Positions 54,900 through 63,654 of a stretch of DNA of 64,000 nt are shown here, in pieces (positions within the stretch are counted from its first letter, which is position 1; each line of letters opens with the position of its first letter). Under the pieces are notes generated by a model. That model saw only the letters and a list, made by a program, of their open reading frames with translations, was not told the origin of the DNA and made no database searches. The DNA lies in contig NZ_CP056783.1 of NCBI RefSeq assembly GCF_023278045.1, forward strand, positions 2,637,501 through 2,701,500. Direction: 5' to 3'. This DNA is from Flavobacterium sp. K5-23 (GTDB taxonomy: Bacteria > Bacteroidota > Bacteroidia > Flavobacteriales > Flavobacteriaceae). The position numbers were made by a program, and so were the translations under genes.

Positions 54900-56093
54900 A
54901 TGACTAAAGCCCGTTATTTTAAATTAATCCTGATTCTAGGTTCTCTTACGGCTCTAGGGCCGTTTTCTATTGATATGTATTTACCTGGATTTTCGGGGAT
55001 TGCTTTGGATTTAAATACTTCAGTTGCCAAAGTTGCCATGACTCTGTCGAGTTATTTCATAGGGATTTCAGCGGGACAATTGCTTTATGGTCCGTTACTG
55101 GATCGTTTTGGAAGAAAAAAACCGTTGTTTATCGGTTTGTTGGTTTACATATTGGCTTCTTTGGGTTGTGTTTTTGTTAAGGATATCGATACTTTTATAG
55201 GTTTAAGATTCATACAAGCCGTGGGGAGTTGTGCTGCCACAGTGGCTTCGGTTTCCATGGTTCGTGATTTATTTCCAGTTAGGGACATCCCAAAAGTCTT
55301 TTCGTTATTGATGCTGGTCGTGGGACTTTCTCCTATGCTTGCCCCTACTGTTGGTGGATTTGTTACAGATGCTTACGGATGGCATACCGTGTTTTTCATT
55401 TTAATGTGCATTGGTATTGTTATTCTATTGGCTTCTCATTTTGGTTTACCCAATAGCTACACACCGGATACTTCGATTTCATTGAAACCAAAACCAATTT
55501 TAACTAATTTCTGGAACGTATTGAAAGAACCACAGTTTTACACTTATACTTTTACTGGAGCAATCGCTTTCTCCGGCTTGTTTACGTATGTGGCCGCTTC
55601 TCCTATCTTATTTATGGATATTTTGAAAGTGGATGCCAAAACATACGGTTTGATCTTTGCTTTTATGTCGCTGAGTTTTATTAGTGCCAGTCAACTTAAT
55701 TCTTATTTGTTGAGATGGTTCTCCAGTGAACAAATGATTTTTGGTGCTTTAATCACGCAATCAGTTATCGCGATTACTTTTTTAATATTGGCCATAAATC
55801 AGCTTTTGGGAATGTATGAAACCATTGCAATGTTGTTTCTTTTCTTGGGTTGTTTAGGGATTTCAAACCCAAACACGGCAGGATTGACTCTGGCTCCTTT
55901 TGCTAAAAATGCAGGAAGCGCTTCGGCGCTGATGGGTGCAATCCAACTTGGTTTTGGCGCATTGGCTTCTTTTGCGGTGGGAATGTTTGTGAAAGATTCT
56001 ATGATACCTATGACTGTAATAATGACTGTTTCAACGATTACGGCATTAATTGTTTTAACTATTGGAAAAAGAACCATTACCGTTAAATATTAA
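54900..56093 (+). CDS. Bcr/CflA-type multidrug efflux transporter (MFS)
   Basis: 397 residues with 12 predicted membrane helices. Family marks are FSIDMYLPGFSGIA in the first helix, the MFS motif A GPLLDRFGRKKPLFIG after helix 2, and RFIQAVGSCAATVASVSMVRDLF in helix 4-5, close to Bcr/CflA proteins that export bicyclomycin, sulfonamides or similar drugs in exchange for protons. Inner membrane. It is a single gene with its own promoter. Confidence 0.92.
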   Translation: MTKARYFKLILILGSLTALGPFSIDMYLPGFSGIALDLNTSVAKVAMTLSSYFIGISAGQLLYGPLLDRFGRKKPLFIGLLVYILASLGCVFVKDIDTFIGLRFIQAVGSCAATVASVSMVRDLFPVRDIPKVFSLLMLVVGLSPMLAPTVGGFVTDAYGWHTVFFILMCIGIVILLASHFGLPNSYTPDTSISLKPKPILTNFWNVLKEPQFYTYTFTGAIAFSGLFTYVAASPILFMDILKVDAKTYGLIFAFMSLSFISASQLNSYLLRWFSSEQMIFGALITQSVIAITFLILAINQLLGMYETIAMLFLFLGCLGISNPNTAGLTLAPFAKNAGSASALMGAIQLGFGALASFAVGMFVKDSMIPMTVIMTVSTITALIVLTIGKRTITVKY

Positions 56094-56160
56094 AGTGAGC
56101 ATAAAACTATTGATGTTTATAAATTAGTCCAATTGTCCTAAGCTTCTGCGCTCGATATCA

Positions 56161-56320
56161 ATGTCATTAAGTTAAGGGTTCGTCAGTTCGAGTTGAGTAA
56201 TAATTTGCGATAGAAAATTATTACGAAGTATCGAGAACCCTTTTTGTTTTAGAGACTTCTCGATACAATTGCAAACATTAAAGCTATCGCATAAATGTTT
56301 AAAATCACTCGAAGTGACGG
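56161..56320. repeat. Cluster of interleaved short inverted repeats
   Basis: AAGGGTTC (56174-56181) pairs with GAACCCTT (56235-56242); GTATCGAGAA (56228-56237) pairs with TTCTCGATAC (56257-56266); TCACT-CGA-AGTGA is at 56305-56317. The two larger pairs overlap, so only one can form at a time. It looks like a decayed intergenic repeat. No gene is seen in 56094-56452. Confidence 0.7.
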
Positions 56321-56394
56321 ATAAACTACTTAATTCAATGACATTTCGCTCGATATGACAAAAAAACATAGGACTATAGTATTTACAAATTATA

Positions 56395-56434
56395 TAAAAA
56401 AACCTTCCTAAGTATGAATTTAGGAAGGTTTTTT
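56395..56434. terminator. Bidirectional terminator between the MFS and DEAD-box genes
   Basis: An A run, CCTTCCTAA, a short loop, TTAGGAAGG and a T run give a strong hairpin usable on both strands. It serves the convergent genes on either side. Confidence 0.92.
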
Positions 56435-56452
56435 TATGAAGAAATACTGAGA

Positions 56453-57790
56453 TTATTTCATTTTTTGTCTTTTAACTGGCTTTTCGGCTGGTTCATTTTT
56501 GTTTTGCAACAAATAATTAGCCAATAATTTTTCGATCAATTCATCTTTAGTCAAATGATGAAATACCGTTTTTATTTTTGTTTTTAATTCGGCGTCAACC
56601 TCGTGATTGGGTTTTGTTTTAAAGATTTGCTTTGCCCATAAAAGGGTGTTGTTTTCTTCAATACTTGAAACCGAAGGCTTTTTGAATTTGGTAAATTTTA
56701 TACCAAGTTCTTTTTCGAAGTCGGCAATTTCTTTTTCTTCTTCCGGTTGCAATACCGTTAGAGAAAGTCCCTTTGCTCCTGCTCTAGCCGTTCTACCACT
56801 TCGGTGTACATAAGCTTCATAAACGTCAGGCAAATGGTAATTGACTACATACGAAATTTCCTTTACGTCAATTCCCCTTGCGGCAAGATCAGTAGCCACT
56901 AATATATTGATATGACCTTCACGGAATTGCTCCATGATACGGTCTCTGATTCCTTGTGATAAACTTCCGTGCAATGCTCCAGATGAAAAACGATTGATAG
57001 CCAAATTCTTCGCTAATTTATTTACTGCTGCCTTAGTCTTACAGAAGATAATTCCGCGTTCTCCTTCTTTAGAATTTAAGAAGTGCATTAAAACATCAAG
57101 TTTCTCAATAGGATCAACAACGATATACTCGTGGTCAATTCCTTGATTTCCTATTGTTTCCATACTAGCACTCACTTGAACCACGTTTTTATTCAAGTAG
57201 TTTTGAACTAATTGCTTTATGGTTCCTGGCATAGTAGCCGAAAACAAAAGTGTTTTGTGTGTTGTAGGTAATTCGGCAACGATTTCATCAAGGCTTTCTT
57301 TCAGGATAGTCACCATTTCATCGGCTTCATCCAGCACCATGAATTTAGTTTCCTTAAGGTTTATGGCTTTGCGTTGAATTAAATCTATCAAACGTCCCGG
57401 TGTAGCCACAACAATATGTGTAGGTGCCGTTAAACGCTCCATTTGAGGTTTTATTGGGATTCCACCACAGGTAGCAGCGATAGAAACTTCAGGAAGGTAT
57501 TTTGCAAAATCTTCCAGGTTTCTAAAAATTTGATGTCCTAATTCCCTTGTAGGAACTAAGATCACTGCTTGAACAGTAGGTGAATTTGTGTCTATTAATT
57601 GTAAAAGAGGCAATCCAAAAGCAGCCGTTTTTCCAGTACCTGTTTTGGCAAGCCCAACTAAATCAGTTGTGTTAGCTAATAATAACGGAATAGTTTTTTG
57701 TTGAATTTCTGTTGGTACAACAATTTTCAATTCGGTAAGCGCTTTTAAAATAGGTGCTGAAATTCCTAAATCAGAGAATTGTATTGGCAT
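56453..57790 (-). CDS. DEAD-box RNA helicase
   Basis: 445 residues from the ATG at 57790; an upstream extension runs into the structured RNA and is not conserved. All helicase motifs are present: KTGTGKT, PTRELGHQ, TPGRLI, LDEADEM, SATMP, IIFCKTK, ATDLAARGIDV and HRSGRTARAG. The C-terminal extension of about 75 residues is Lys-rich and probably binds RNA. It likely acts in ribosome assembly or mRNA decay. Confidence 0.93.
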   Translation of the reverse strand: MPIQFSDLGISAPILKALTELKIVVPTEIQQKTIPLLLANTTDLVGLAKTGTGKTAAFGLPLLQLIDTNSPTVQAVILVPTRELGHQIFRNLEDFAKYLPEVSIAATCGGIPIKPQMERLTAPTHIVVATPGRLIDLIQRKAINLKETKFMVLDEADEMVTILKESLDEIVAELPTTHKTLLFSATMPGTIKQLVQNYLNKNVVQVSASMETIGNQGIDHEYIVVDPIEKLDVLMHFLNSKEGERGIIFCKTKAAVNKLAKNLAINRFSSGALHGSLSQGIRDRIMEQFREGHINILVATDLAARGIDVKEISYVVNYHLPDVYEAYVHRSGRTARAGAKGLSLTVLQPEEEKEIADFEKELGIKFTKFKKPSVSSIEENNTLLWAKQIFKTKPNHEVDAELKTKIKTVFHHLTKDELIEKLLANYLLQNKNEPAEKPVKRQKMK

Positions 57791-57845
57791 TTTTTTTTGG
57801 ATTATTATATTTATAATAAATAGTTGTTTTGTATTCTGGATTCTT

Positions 57846-57918
57846 AGCCCTGATGGAAACGACATCCTGTTGTGGTGGTGTTCACCACAACAGATATAGT
57901 GTACAGCGGGATTAGCTC
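57846..57918 (+). ncRNA. Structured RNA motif, copy 2
   Basis: It shares AGCCCTGAT, the CG..ATCC bases, and on the 3' side GAT..AGTG.A.AGC.GGA.TAGCT with copy 1 at 19394. The distal stem is TGTTGTGGTG (57868-57877) with CACCACAACA (57883-57892), unrelated in sequence to the stem of copy 1. It lies between two minus-strand helicase genes but reads on the plus strand if oriented like copy 1. No clear promoter precedes it. Confidence 0.6.
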
Positions 57919-57931
57919 CTTATATTATTTC

Positions 57932-59488
57932 TTATTCTTCATCAGGTTCGTTCATGATTTTCTCACGATACTTCTTCCCTATCAATAAAACTAATTTTAA
58001 TTTATAGTCATCAATAAGCCATTCTTTATAATTCTTGCTACACTGGCTCAAACATTTAGAATAGCGCTTGATACGACAATCGATATCGTCATTTAGTTCC
58101 CGCATTAAGCCTTTAGCGTCTCTTAAATCCTCGGTATTGTCAACACACATTGATGAATGTTGTTCCAGGGATTTATCAAGAACGACTTTAGAACGTAAAT
58201 TTTGCGCAATGATTAGTTTGTGCTCTTCATCGACATCAAAAGTTACTTCGGCAGTTTTGCTGAATTTAGCACGCAATTCCGGTGGCATAGTGTATTTAAA
58301 ATACAATTCAATCTCCGTATCATCACGTAAATTCTCTAAATAAAATTCAGGCGATTTAAAAATATGTTGCCAGTTTACCGGTTCGCTCCAAAGACCAAAA
58401 CGGGCTGCATTGTTTCCTAAATCTATTACTGTAAATCCGTCTTTATTAGGTAATTTTCTTGAACCACGACCAATCATCTGATAATATAATGTCAGTGATT
58501 TTGTTGCTCTGTTCAATATAATAGTCTCCACCGTAGGCTCATCAAATCCTGTGGTAAGAATACCTACAGAAGATAAAATGGCATCAGGGGTTTTCTTGAA
58601 CCACTGTAAAATGTCTTTACGCTCCTCGTTATTACACGTATTGTCAAGGTGCCTGATAGGATAACCCGCTTCTCTAAATGTTTCATAAACATACAAAGAG
58701 GTGTTAATACCATTGTTGAAAATAAGCGTCTTTTTACCCAATGATTTTTCAGTGTAAGCATGCAATAATTTCTCTTGCATTACTGAATTTGTATACAAAT
58801 CATCAGAAGATTTTACGGTATAATCTCCGTTAATACCCACTTTTAATGAAGTCAATCCAACATCAAAACTATAAGTGGTCGCTTTAGCTAAAAAGCCATT
58901 TTTAATTAAAGAGCTAATGGTGTCCCCTACAATTAATTCATTGTAGCTTTCATGCATAGGCAATTTTATATTTGAACTCAAAGGCGTTGCAGTAACCCCT
59001 AATATAAATGCGTTCTTGAACGAACTTAGTAATTTACGGAATGAGTTGTAATGCGCCTCATCAATAATTACTAAACCTACATTATCAAGATGCAATTTCT
59101 CATCGTTGATACGGTTTTTCAATGTTTCAACCATGGCCACGAAACAAGAATATTCATTTTGGTCTGGAAGTTCTTTAACCTTAGAGTTGATGATTTTATT
59201 CTTTACGTCAAAGCCTTTAAGCATCTTTGAAGTTTGCTTACAAAGCTCAATTCTATGCGTAAGAACAACAACTTTTTTATTATGTTTAGTTAAATAGCGA
59301 CGCACAATTTCAGAAAACACAACCGTTTTTCCTCCACCTGTAGGTAATTGATACAGTAAATGATGATTTTGTGGTCCGTTATCTATTCGATCAAAAATGG
59401 CATCGATGTCCCCTTGTTGATAATCGTATAGTTCTTTTTTGACTTCTTTTTTTTCTTCTTGTTCTATTTCTATGGTATTTTGAAACAT
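57932..59488 (-). CDS. DEAD/DEAH-type helicase (SF2, XPB/UvrB-like)
   Basis: 518 residues from the ATG at 59488; a further upstream ATG would add a basic unconserved stretch. Motifs: YQLPTGGGKTVVFSE (Walker A), VIIDEAHYNSF (DEAH), LGVTATP, then TGFDEPTVETIILNRAT and MIGRGSRKLP in the second RecA domain. The C-terminal ~120 residues contain Cys-rich RIKRYSKCLSQCSKNYKEWL. It belongs to the stand-alone RadD/YejH-like group of Bacteroidota, with a probable repair role. Confidence 0.88.
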   Translation of the reverse strand: MFQNTIEIEQEEKKEVKKELYDYQQGDIDAIFDRIDNGPQNHHLLYQLPTGGGKTVVFSEIVRRYLTKHNKKVVVLTHRIELCKQTSKMLKGFDVKNKIINSKVKELPDQNEYSCFVAMVETLKNRINDEKLHLDNVGLVIIDEAHYNSFRKLLSSFKNAFILGVTATPLSSNIKLPMHESYNELIVGDTISSLIKNGFLAKATTYSFDVGLTSLKVGINGDYTVKSSDDLYTNSVMQEKLLHAYTEKSLGKKTLIFNNGINTSLYVYETFREAGYPIRHLDNTCNNEERKDILQWFKKTPDAILSSVGILTTGFDEPTVETIILNRATKSLTLYYQMIGRGSRKLPNKDGFTVIDLGNNAARFGLWSEPVNWQHIFKSPEFYLENLRDDTEIELYFKYTMPPELRAKFSKTAEVTFDVDEEHKLIIAQNLRSKVVLDKSLEQHSSMCVDNTEDLRDAKGLMRELNDDIDCRIKRYSKCLSQCSKNYKEWLIDDYKLKLVLLIGKKYREKIMNEPDEE

Positions 59489-59597
59489 TGTTTTTTGTTG
59501 GATTTTTGCAAAAATACGTCTAAAAAACAGTTTATCTATCAAATATTAGACAAAATATCGGGATTGAATTAATAAAATTAAACTATTGAAGAAATAT

Positions 59598-60128
59598 TTA
59601 AAACTCCATTCTTTCCATAATTGTACTGAAATCAGCTTCGTTATGCCATTTTTGAATGCGTGTTTCACCTTGAATTGCGTTAAGTCTTTTTTTAAATTCA
59701 TTTAAAATTCCGTTAGCAATTATGAATTTTGCGGCCTGTTCGAAAGAATTGAACATACTTTTATAAAACAATTCCTGTTTAATGGGATGATCAGTAGAAT
59801 AAGCTTGGGCGATTTCGACATTATAAAGCATCACATCAGCAATTACAAAAGGATCTACACCCAATACCGTGAAATGCTTGATGTATTTTTGAGCGACTGA
59901 ACGGCGCATTTTGGGTTTGCTTTTGCCTCTGGCAGTTTTTTTTATGGGGAAATACTCATTAGAAATCTTTAGTTTGCACTCCTGTAGCAGCGTTTCCTCC
60001 TTTGGGTTAAAAACAAAATTATAATATACTTTTACAGGACTGAATTTTTCATACAACTCGATAATTTGCTCTTCGAGTTGCTCTTTATTCAGTTCAGACA
60101 GATATTTTTTTAAATCCCTTTTGCTCAT
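59598..60128 (-). CDS. DUF6155-like protein
   Basis: 176 residues from MSKRDLKKYLSELNKEQLEEQI. It is helical, with a basic central stretch KKTARGKSKPKMRRS and VAQKYIKHFTVLGVDPFVIADVMLY. The pattern matches what I know as DUF6155. No catalytic motif. It lies upstream of the helicase on the same strand, 109 bases away, and may be expressed with it. The function is unknown. Confidence 0.65.
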   Translation of the reverse strand: MSKRDLKKYLSELNKEQLEEQIIELYEKFSPVKVYYNFVFNPKEETLLQECKLKISNEYFPIKKTARGKSKPKMRRSVAQKYIKHFTVLGVDPFVIADVMLYNVEIAQAYSTDHPIKQELFYKSMFNSFEQAAKFIIANGILNEFKKRLNAIQGETRIQKWHNEADFSTIMERMEF

Positions 60129-60230
60129 AATCAAAGTTTAAGAATACAAAAGTAAATTACTTTAAAATTGAATACTTCAATAATCAATGATAATACTTAA
60201 TTTTGTAAATTATTACTTAAATTACATTTA

Positions 60231-60515
60231 ATGCTCAAGATTTTTAAGGTTACAGCGATTCTCGAAGGAATATCCTATTTGGTTTTATTTTCTAATATGC
60301 TTTTAATTAAGCCTAACAATTTTGATCTATATAAAACACTGTTATATCCTATAGGTATGAGTCACGGAGTTTTATTTATTGGTTATGTTTTATTGGCAAT
60401 TTTACTTAAGAATTCCCAAAAATGGTCTTTGAAAGACTTCGGAATTATATTAGCGGCTTCATTAGTTCCTTTTGGGACCTTTTACGTAGATAAGAAATAC
60501 TTGAAAAATGTATAA
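60231..60515 (+). CDS. DUF3817 membrane protein
   Basis: 94 residues with three hydrophobic segments. DUF3817 features are the N-terminal FKVTAILEGISYLVLF, PIGMSHGVLFIGYV and the end LVPFGTFYVDKKYLK. Small integral membrane protein of unknown role, sometimes fused to transporters. The 3' end overlaps the MscS gene by 8 bases, so the two are coupled. Confidence 0.85.
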   Translation: MLKIFKVTAILEGISYLVLFSNMLLIKPNNFDLYKTLLYPIGMSHGVLFIGYVLLAILLKNSQKWSLKDFGIILAASLVPFGTFYVDKKYLKNV

Positions 60516-61764
60516 ACTAATAGAACAAATCTTCAAATTTCTCTATCCCCTATTTCGTAAATGGGGAATGGGATATAGTCTTGCTACTTATACCAGTTTG
60601 ATCATAAATATCGTCTTACTTTGTGTATTGGCGTATTTTATTTATGTTGTCTTTAGACTTGTATTAGTAACTGTAATGGTGTTTGTAGCCCAAAAAACTA
60701 AAACCCAGTTTGATGATTTATTAGTTTCGAATAAAACGGCAAAGTACATTGCCCATCTTATCCCGCTGTTATTAATCTATAAGTCGGTACCCATAATTTT
60801 AAACAAGTTTGAATACTGGGAAGGCGTTTTTGGAAAACTGGTTGGTATTTATATTGTATTTCTGGTGTTGTGGATCATCCGTACCATATTCAATGCTTTA
60901 AGGGATTATTTAAAATTAAAACCACGTTATAGCGACAAGCCTATTGATAGCTTCATTCAGGTTATTATGATTGTCTTATGGATGGTTGGTGTTACAATTA
61001 TCATCTCTAAATTATTTGAAATTAACCCTAAAGATCTCTTAACTACTTTAGGAGCTGTTTCAGCTTTGATTATTTTAATATTCAGAGATATCATTTTGGG
61101 ATTTGTTGCCAGTGTTCAAGTATCTATCAATGATATGGTTCGAATAGGTGATTGGATTACAATGGATAAATTTGGGGCTGACGGTGATGTTATCGAAATC
61201 AACTTAACTACGGTTAAAGTTCGAAATTTTGATAATACAACCACTACCATTCCTACCTATAGCCTGAGTTCAGATTCTTTTCAAAACTGGAGAGGAATGC
61301 TAAATTCTGAAGGAAGACGTATTAAAAGACACATCCTTATAAAGACAAGCAGTATTCGTTTTCTCGAAGAATCGGAATTAAATAATCTAAAGGATATTGA
61401 AATTATAAGTTCTTATATTGATTCTCAAAAAAGGGATATTGATAAATTCAACAATTCAAATTCAGTTGATAAATCCATTCCTATCAATGGTAGGAACCTT
61501 ACTAATTTAGGATTGTTTAGGAAATACATCACACAATATTTAGAAAATCATCCAGCTCTAAACCAAGAAATGCTATTGATGTGTCGTCAATTGCAATCAA
61601 CTTCTCACGGTGTTCCTATAGAGATTTATGTTTTTTCGAAGGATAAAAGATGGGAAAACTATGAATATGTAATGTCGGATGTTTTTGATCATATTTTCGC
61701 ATCAGTAAAATACTTTGATTTGGAGGTATTTGAATTACCTTCTGAAAGGGATTATTTAAAATAA
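60508..61764 (+). CDS. MscS-family mechanosensitive channel
   Basis: 418 residues. Four to five N-terminal helices are followed by the pore helix and MscS beta domain: LTTLGAVSALIILIFRDIILGFVASVQVSINDMVRIGDWI, given here in parts as LTTLGAVSAL, FRDIILGFVASVQ and NDMVRIGDWI, then ADGDVIEINLTTVKVRNFD and PTYSLSSDSFQNW. The C-terminal half is the larger cytoplasmic domain of the YnaI/YbdG-like type. It releases solutes under hypo-osmotic shock. Confidence 0.9.
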   Translation: MYKLIEQIFKFLYPLFRKWGMGYSLATYTSLIINIVLLCVLAYFIYVVFRLVLVTVMVFVAQKTKTQFDDLLVSNKTAKYIAHLIPLLLIYKSVPIILNKFEYWEGVFGKLVGIYIVFLVLWIIRTIFNALRDYLKLKPRYSDKPIDSFIQVIMIVLWMVGVTIIISKLFEINPKDLLTTLGAVSALIILIFRDIILGFVASVQVSINDMVRIGDWITMDKFGADGDVIEINLTTVKVRNFDNTTTTIPTYSLSSDSFQNWRGMLNSEGRRIKRHILIKTSSIRFLEESELNNLKDIEIISSYIDSQKRDIDKFNNSNSVDKSIPINGRNLTNLGLFRKYITQYLENHPALNQEMLLMCRQLQSTSHGVPIEIYVFSKDKRWENYEYVMSDVFDHIFASVKYFDLEVFELPSERDYLK

Positions 61765-61771
61765 TATAAAA

Positions 61772-62338
61772 ATGAAAAGCAATAAATCCGAATTACTAAG
61801 CAAACGATTAACATTGAGGTTGGTTGATTTTTCGGATTTAAATGCGATTCATATATTACATTGCTTACCGGAAACGGACGAATTCAATACTTTAGGAATT
61901 CCCGAAAATATTGAGCAAACCAAAACAATACTCGAATCCTGGGTTTTAGCTAACGAACAGGAAGAAATCCTAAGTTATACCTTTGCCATTGAAACGATTA
62001 AAGAGAATATATTCATTGGTCTTTTTGGTCTGAAATTATGGGCTTCTAAACACCGAAGAGGGGAAGTCTGGTACAAATTACATTCGGATCACTGGGGAAA
62101 TGGATATGCCACCGAATCTTTAAATTTAATCTTAGACTTTGGCTTCAATTCATTAAACCTTCATAGGATTCAAGCAGGTTGTGCAGTTGATAATCCTGGC
62201 TCTATAAAAGTACTTGAAAAAGCAGGAATGATTCGAGAAGGCCGAGGAAGACAACTATTACCCTTAAAATCAGGCTGGTCTGACAATTTCGAGTATTCTA
62301 TTTTAGAAACTGACGATAGAAAAACAAACATTATATAA
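61772..62338 (+). CDS. GNAT acetyltransferase, RimJ/RimL-like
   Basis: 188 residues. RLTLRLVDFSDLNAIHIL at the start, HRRGEVWYKLHSDHWGNGYATESLNLILDF as acetyl-CoA region (in part WGNGYATESL), and IQAGCAVDNPGSIKVLEKAGM at the end. It follows mscS by 7 bases and may share the transcript. Substrate unknown. Confidence 0.87.
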   Translation: MKSNKSELLSKRLTLRLVDFSDLNAIHILHCLPETDEFNTLGIPENIEQTKTILESWVLANEQEEILSYTFAIETIKENIFIGLFGLKLWASKHRRGEVWYKLHSDHWGNGYATESLNLILDFGFNSLNLHRIQAGCAVDNPGSIKVLEKAGMIREGRGRQLLPLKSGWSDNFEYSILETDDRKTNII

Positions 62339-62408
62339 AAACTCATAAAACAATGAATTCGATTATTCAGTGTTAATATCAGATTTAATATTGTTTAATA
62401 TATTAGAG

Positions 62409-62466
62409 GAATCAAGGGTTGAAAGCCTGTATTTTGTGCCGATAGGCACATTCGAACCCTTGATTC
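62409..62466. repeat. Short palindromic repeat, simple copy
   Basis: GAATCAAGGGTT (62409-62420) and AACCCTTGATTC (62455-62466) are exact inverted arms, with a GTGCCGATAGGCAC hairpin inside. It is the simple form of the composite repeat at 9126-9321. It lies between a GNAT gene and a convergent thioesterase gene and could act as a terminator or RNA-stability element. Confidence 0.9.
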
Positions 62467-62497
62467 GCATATATTAGGCGAAAATAAATAACCGCTA

Positions 62498-62884
62498 TTA
62501 CAATAAAAGGTTTTTTACATATTCAACTTCCGTTTTTCCGTGGGCTTTTGGTTTTCCATCGGCACCTAAATTCACCATAGTAATTTTATCAATCGAAATA
62601 ATTGTTTCACGAGTCATCATATTTCGTGCCTCGCATTTTAGCGTAAGGGAACTATTTCCGAATTTAACGACATTAATACCAATTTCGATAATGTCTCCTT
62701 GTTTCGCCGAACTCCTAAAATTAATTTCAGAAAGGTGCTTGGTAACAACTCTTGAATTTTCTAATTGAACAATGGTGTACAAAGCCAATTCTTCGTCAAT
62801 CCAAGCTAACAATTGACCTCCAAACAAGGTTCCGTTTGGGTTTAGGTCTTCGGGTTTTACCCATTTTCTAGTGTGAAATCGCAT
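62498..62884 (-). CDS. Acyl-CoA thioesterase, hotdog fold (YciA-like)
   Basis: 128 residues. The signature is NPNGTLFGGQLLAWIDEELAL, with the catalytic acidic residue in WIDE, followed by KHLSEINFRSSAKQGDIIEI. YciA-like enzymes hydrolyse acyl-CoA thioesters of broad chain length in the cytoplasm. Single gene; the start at 62884 is supported by the conserved RKWVKPEDLN. Confidence 0.88.
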   Translation of the reverse strand: MRFHTRKWVKPEDLNPNGTLFGGQLLAWIDEELALYTIVQLENSRVVTKHLSEINFRSSAKQGDIIEIGINVVKFGNSSLTLKCEARNMMTRETIISIDKITMVNLGADGKPKAHGKTEVEYVKNLLL

Positions 62885-63393
62885 ATGTTTTTTTTTATTA
62901 TATAAAATTAAGCCATTAAATATTATAAATCATAATTGCTTTATAATATTTCAACCATAAAAAGGCCTGTTATTAATTTACTGAAACTCACAAAAGCGAA
63001 TTGATTATCTGTGGCAATCTAGATTAATTTACTCTAACAATTATGTGTATCAATAAAGGTCCAATGATAAAAACTTGAGAATTTATAGCTTTCATACAAA
63101 CTAAATCCATAATTAGCAGTTTGTGTAAACCGTACAGTTAAAGCATTTCACAGAAAAATCCACTTTATACAATAGTCACAAATTTCTACTGTTAATAATG
63201 AATTATTAAGTCTGTTTGATTTTTAGTTTTAAAATTGACACCATTAAATAAAATTAGCCCTAAAATCAAAACAAACTATCATTTATTATATGAAAAATAA
63301 GTACTGTAAAGCGGTAATTATGAAAAATATTAACAAAACCAATACGATTTATTTAATATATTTTCTTAGTTTTGAAATTCTACATTCTTAATT
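62885..63393. other. Intergenic region, promoter only
   Basis: About 0.5 kb of AT-rich DNA without a convincing gene. A -7-like box TAGTTTTG (63367-63374) precedes the Cys-rich protein gene by 20 bases. Nothing else stands out. Confidence 0.6.
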
Positions 63394-63654
63394 ATGAAAA
63401 TAATTCACATTATAGTATTAGTAATTCTTGGCACTTTTTTGATGCCAACGACTACTTTTGCTTGTGGGGGTAATTCTAAAAAACAATCTAGTACTAAAGC
63501 GATGTCTTCTGTGAGAGATAAGAAAGATTATTTTGAGTCCCATTCAAACAGTAAAAATATCGAGGGATGTAATGAAAAATGCGGACAAGAATTATGCGGT
63601 AGTTCAGTCGTTAGCCTTGGGATTACCTCCTCTTTACAATTAGGAAATGAGTGA
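63394..63654 (+). CDS. Small Cys-rich exported protein
   Basis: 86 residues. A signal peptide (IIHIIVLVILGTFLMPTTTFA) ends before CGGNSKK; the Cys could be lipidated, but the preceding residues TFA are a weak lipobox. The mature part is polar, with GCNEKCGQELCGSS giving four Cys in all, a possible metal or disulfide site seen in small periplasmic proteins of Flavobacteria. Its stop overlaps the next start, so it is coupled to a methyltransferase gene. Confidence 0.65.
   Translation: MKIIHIIVLVILGTFLMPTTTFACGGNSKKQSSTKAMSSVRDKKDYFESHSNSKNIEGCNEKCGQELCGSSVVSLGITSSLQLGNE

Noticed and set aside
63289-63390. 33-codon frame just before the Cys-rich protein gene
   Set aside because: It spans the likely -7 box of the next gene and has no signal peptide or domain features.
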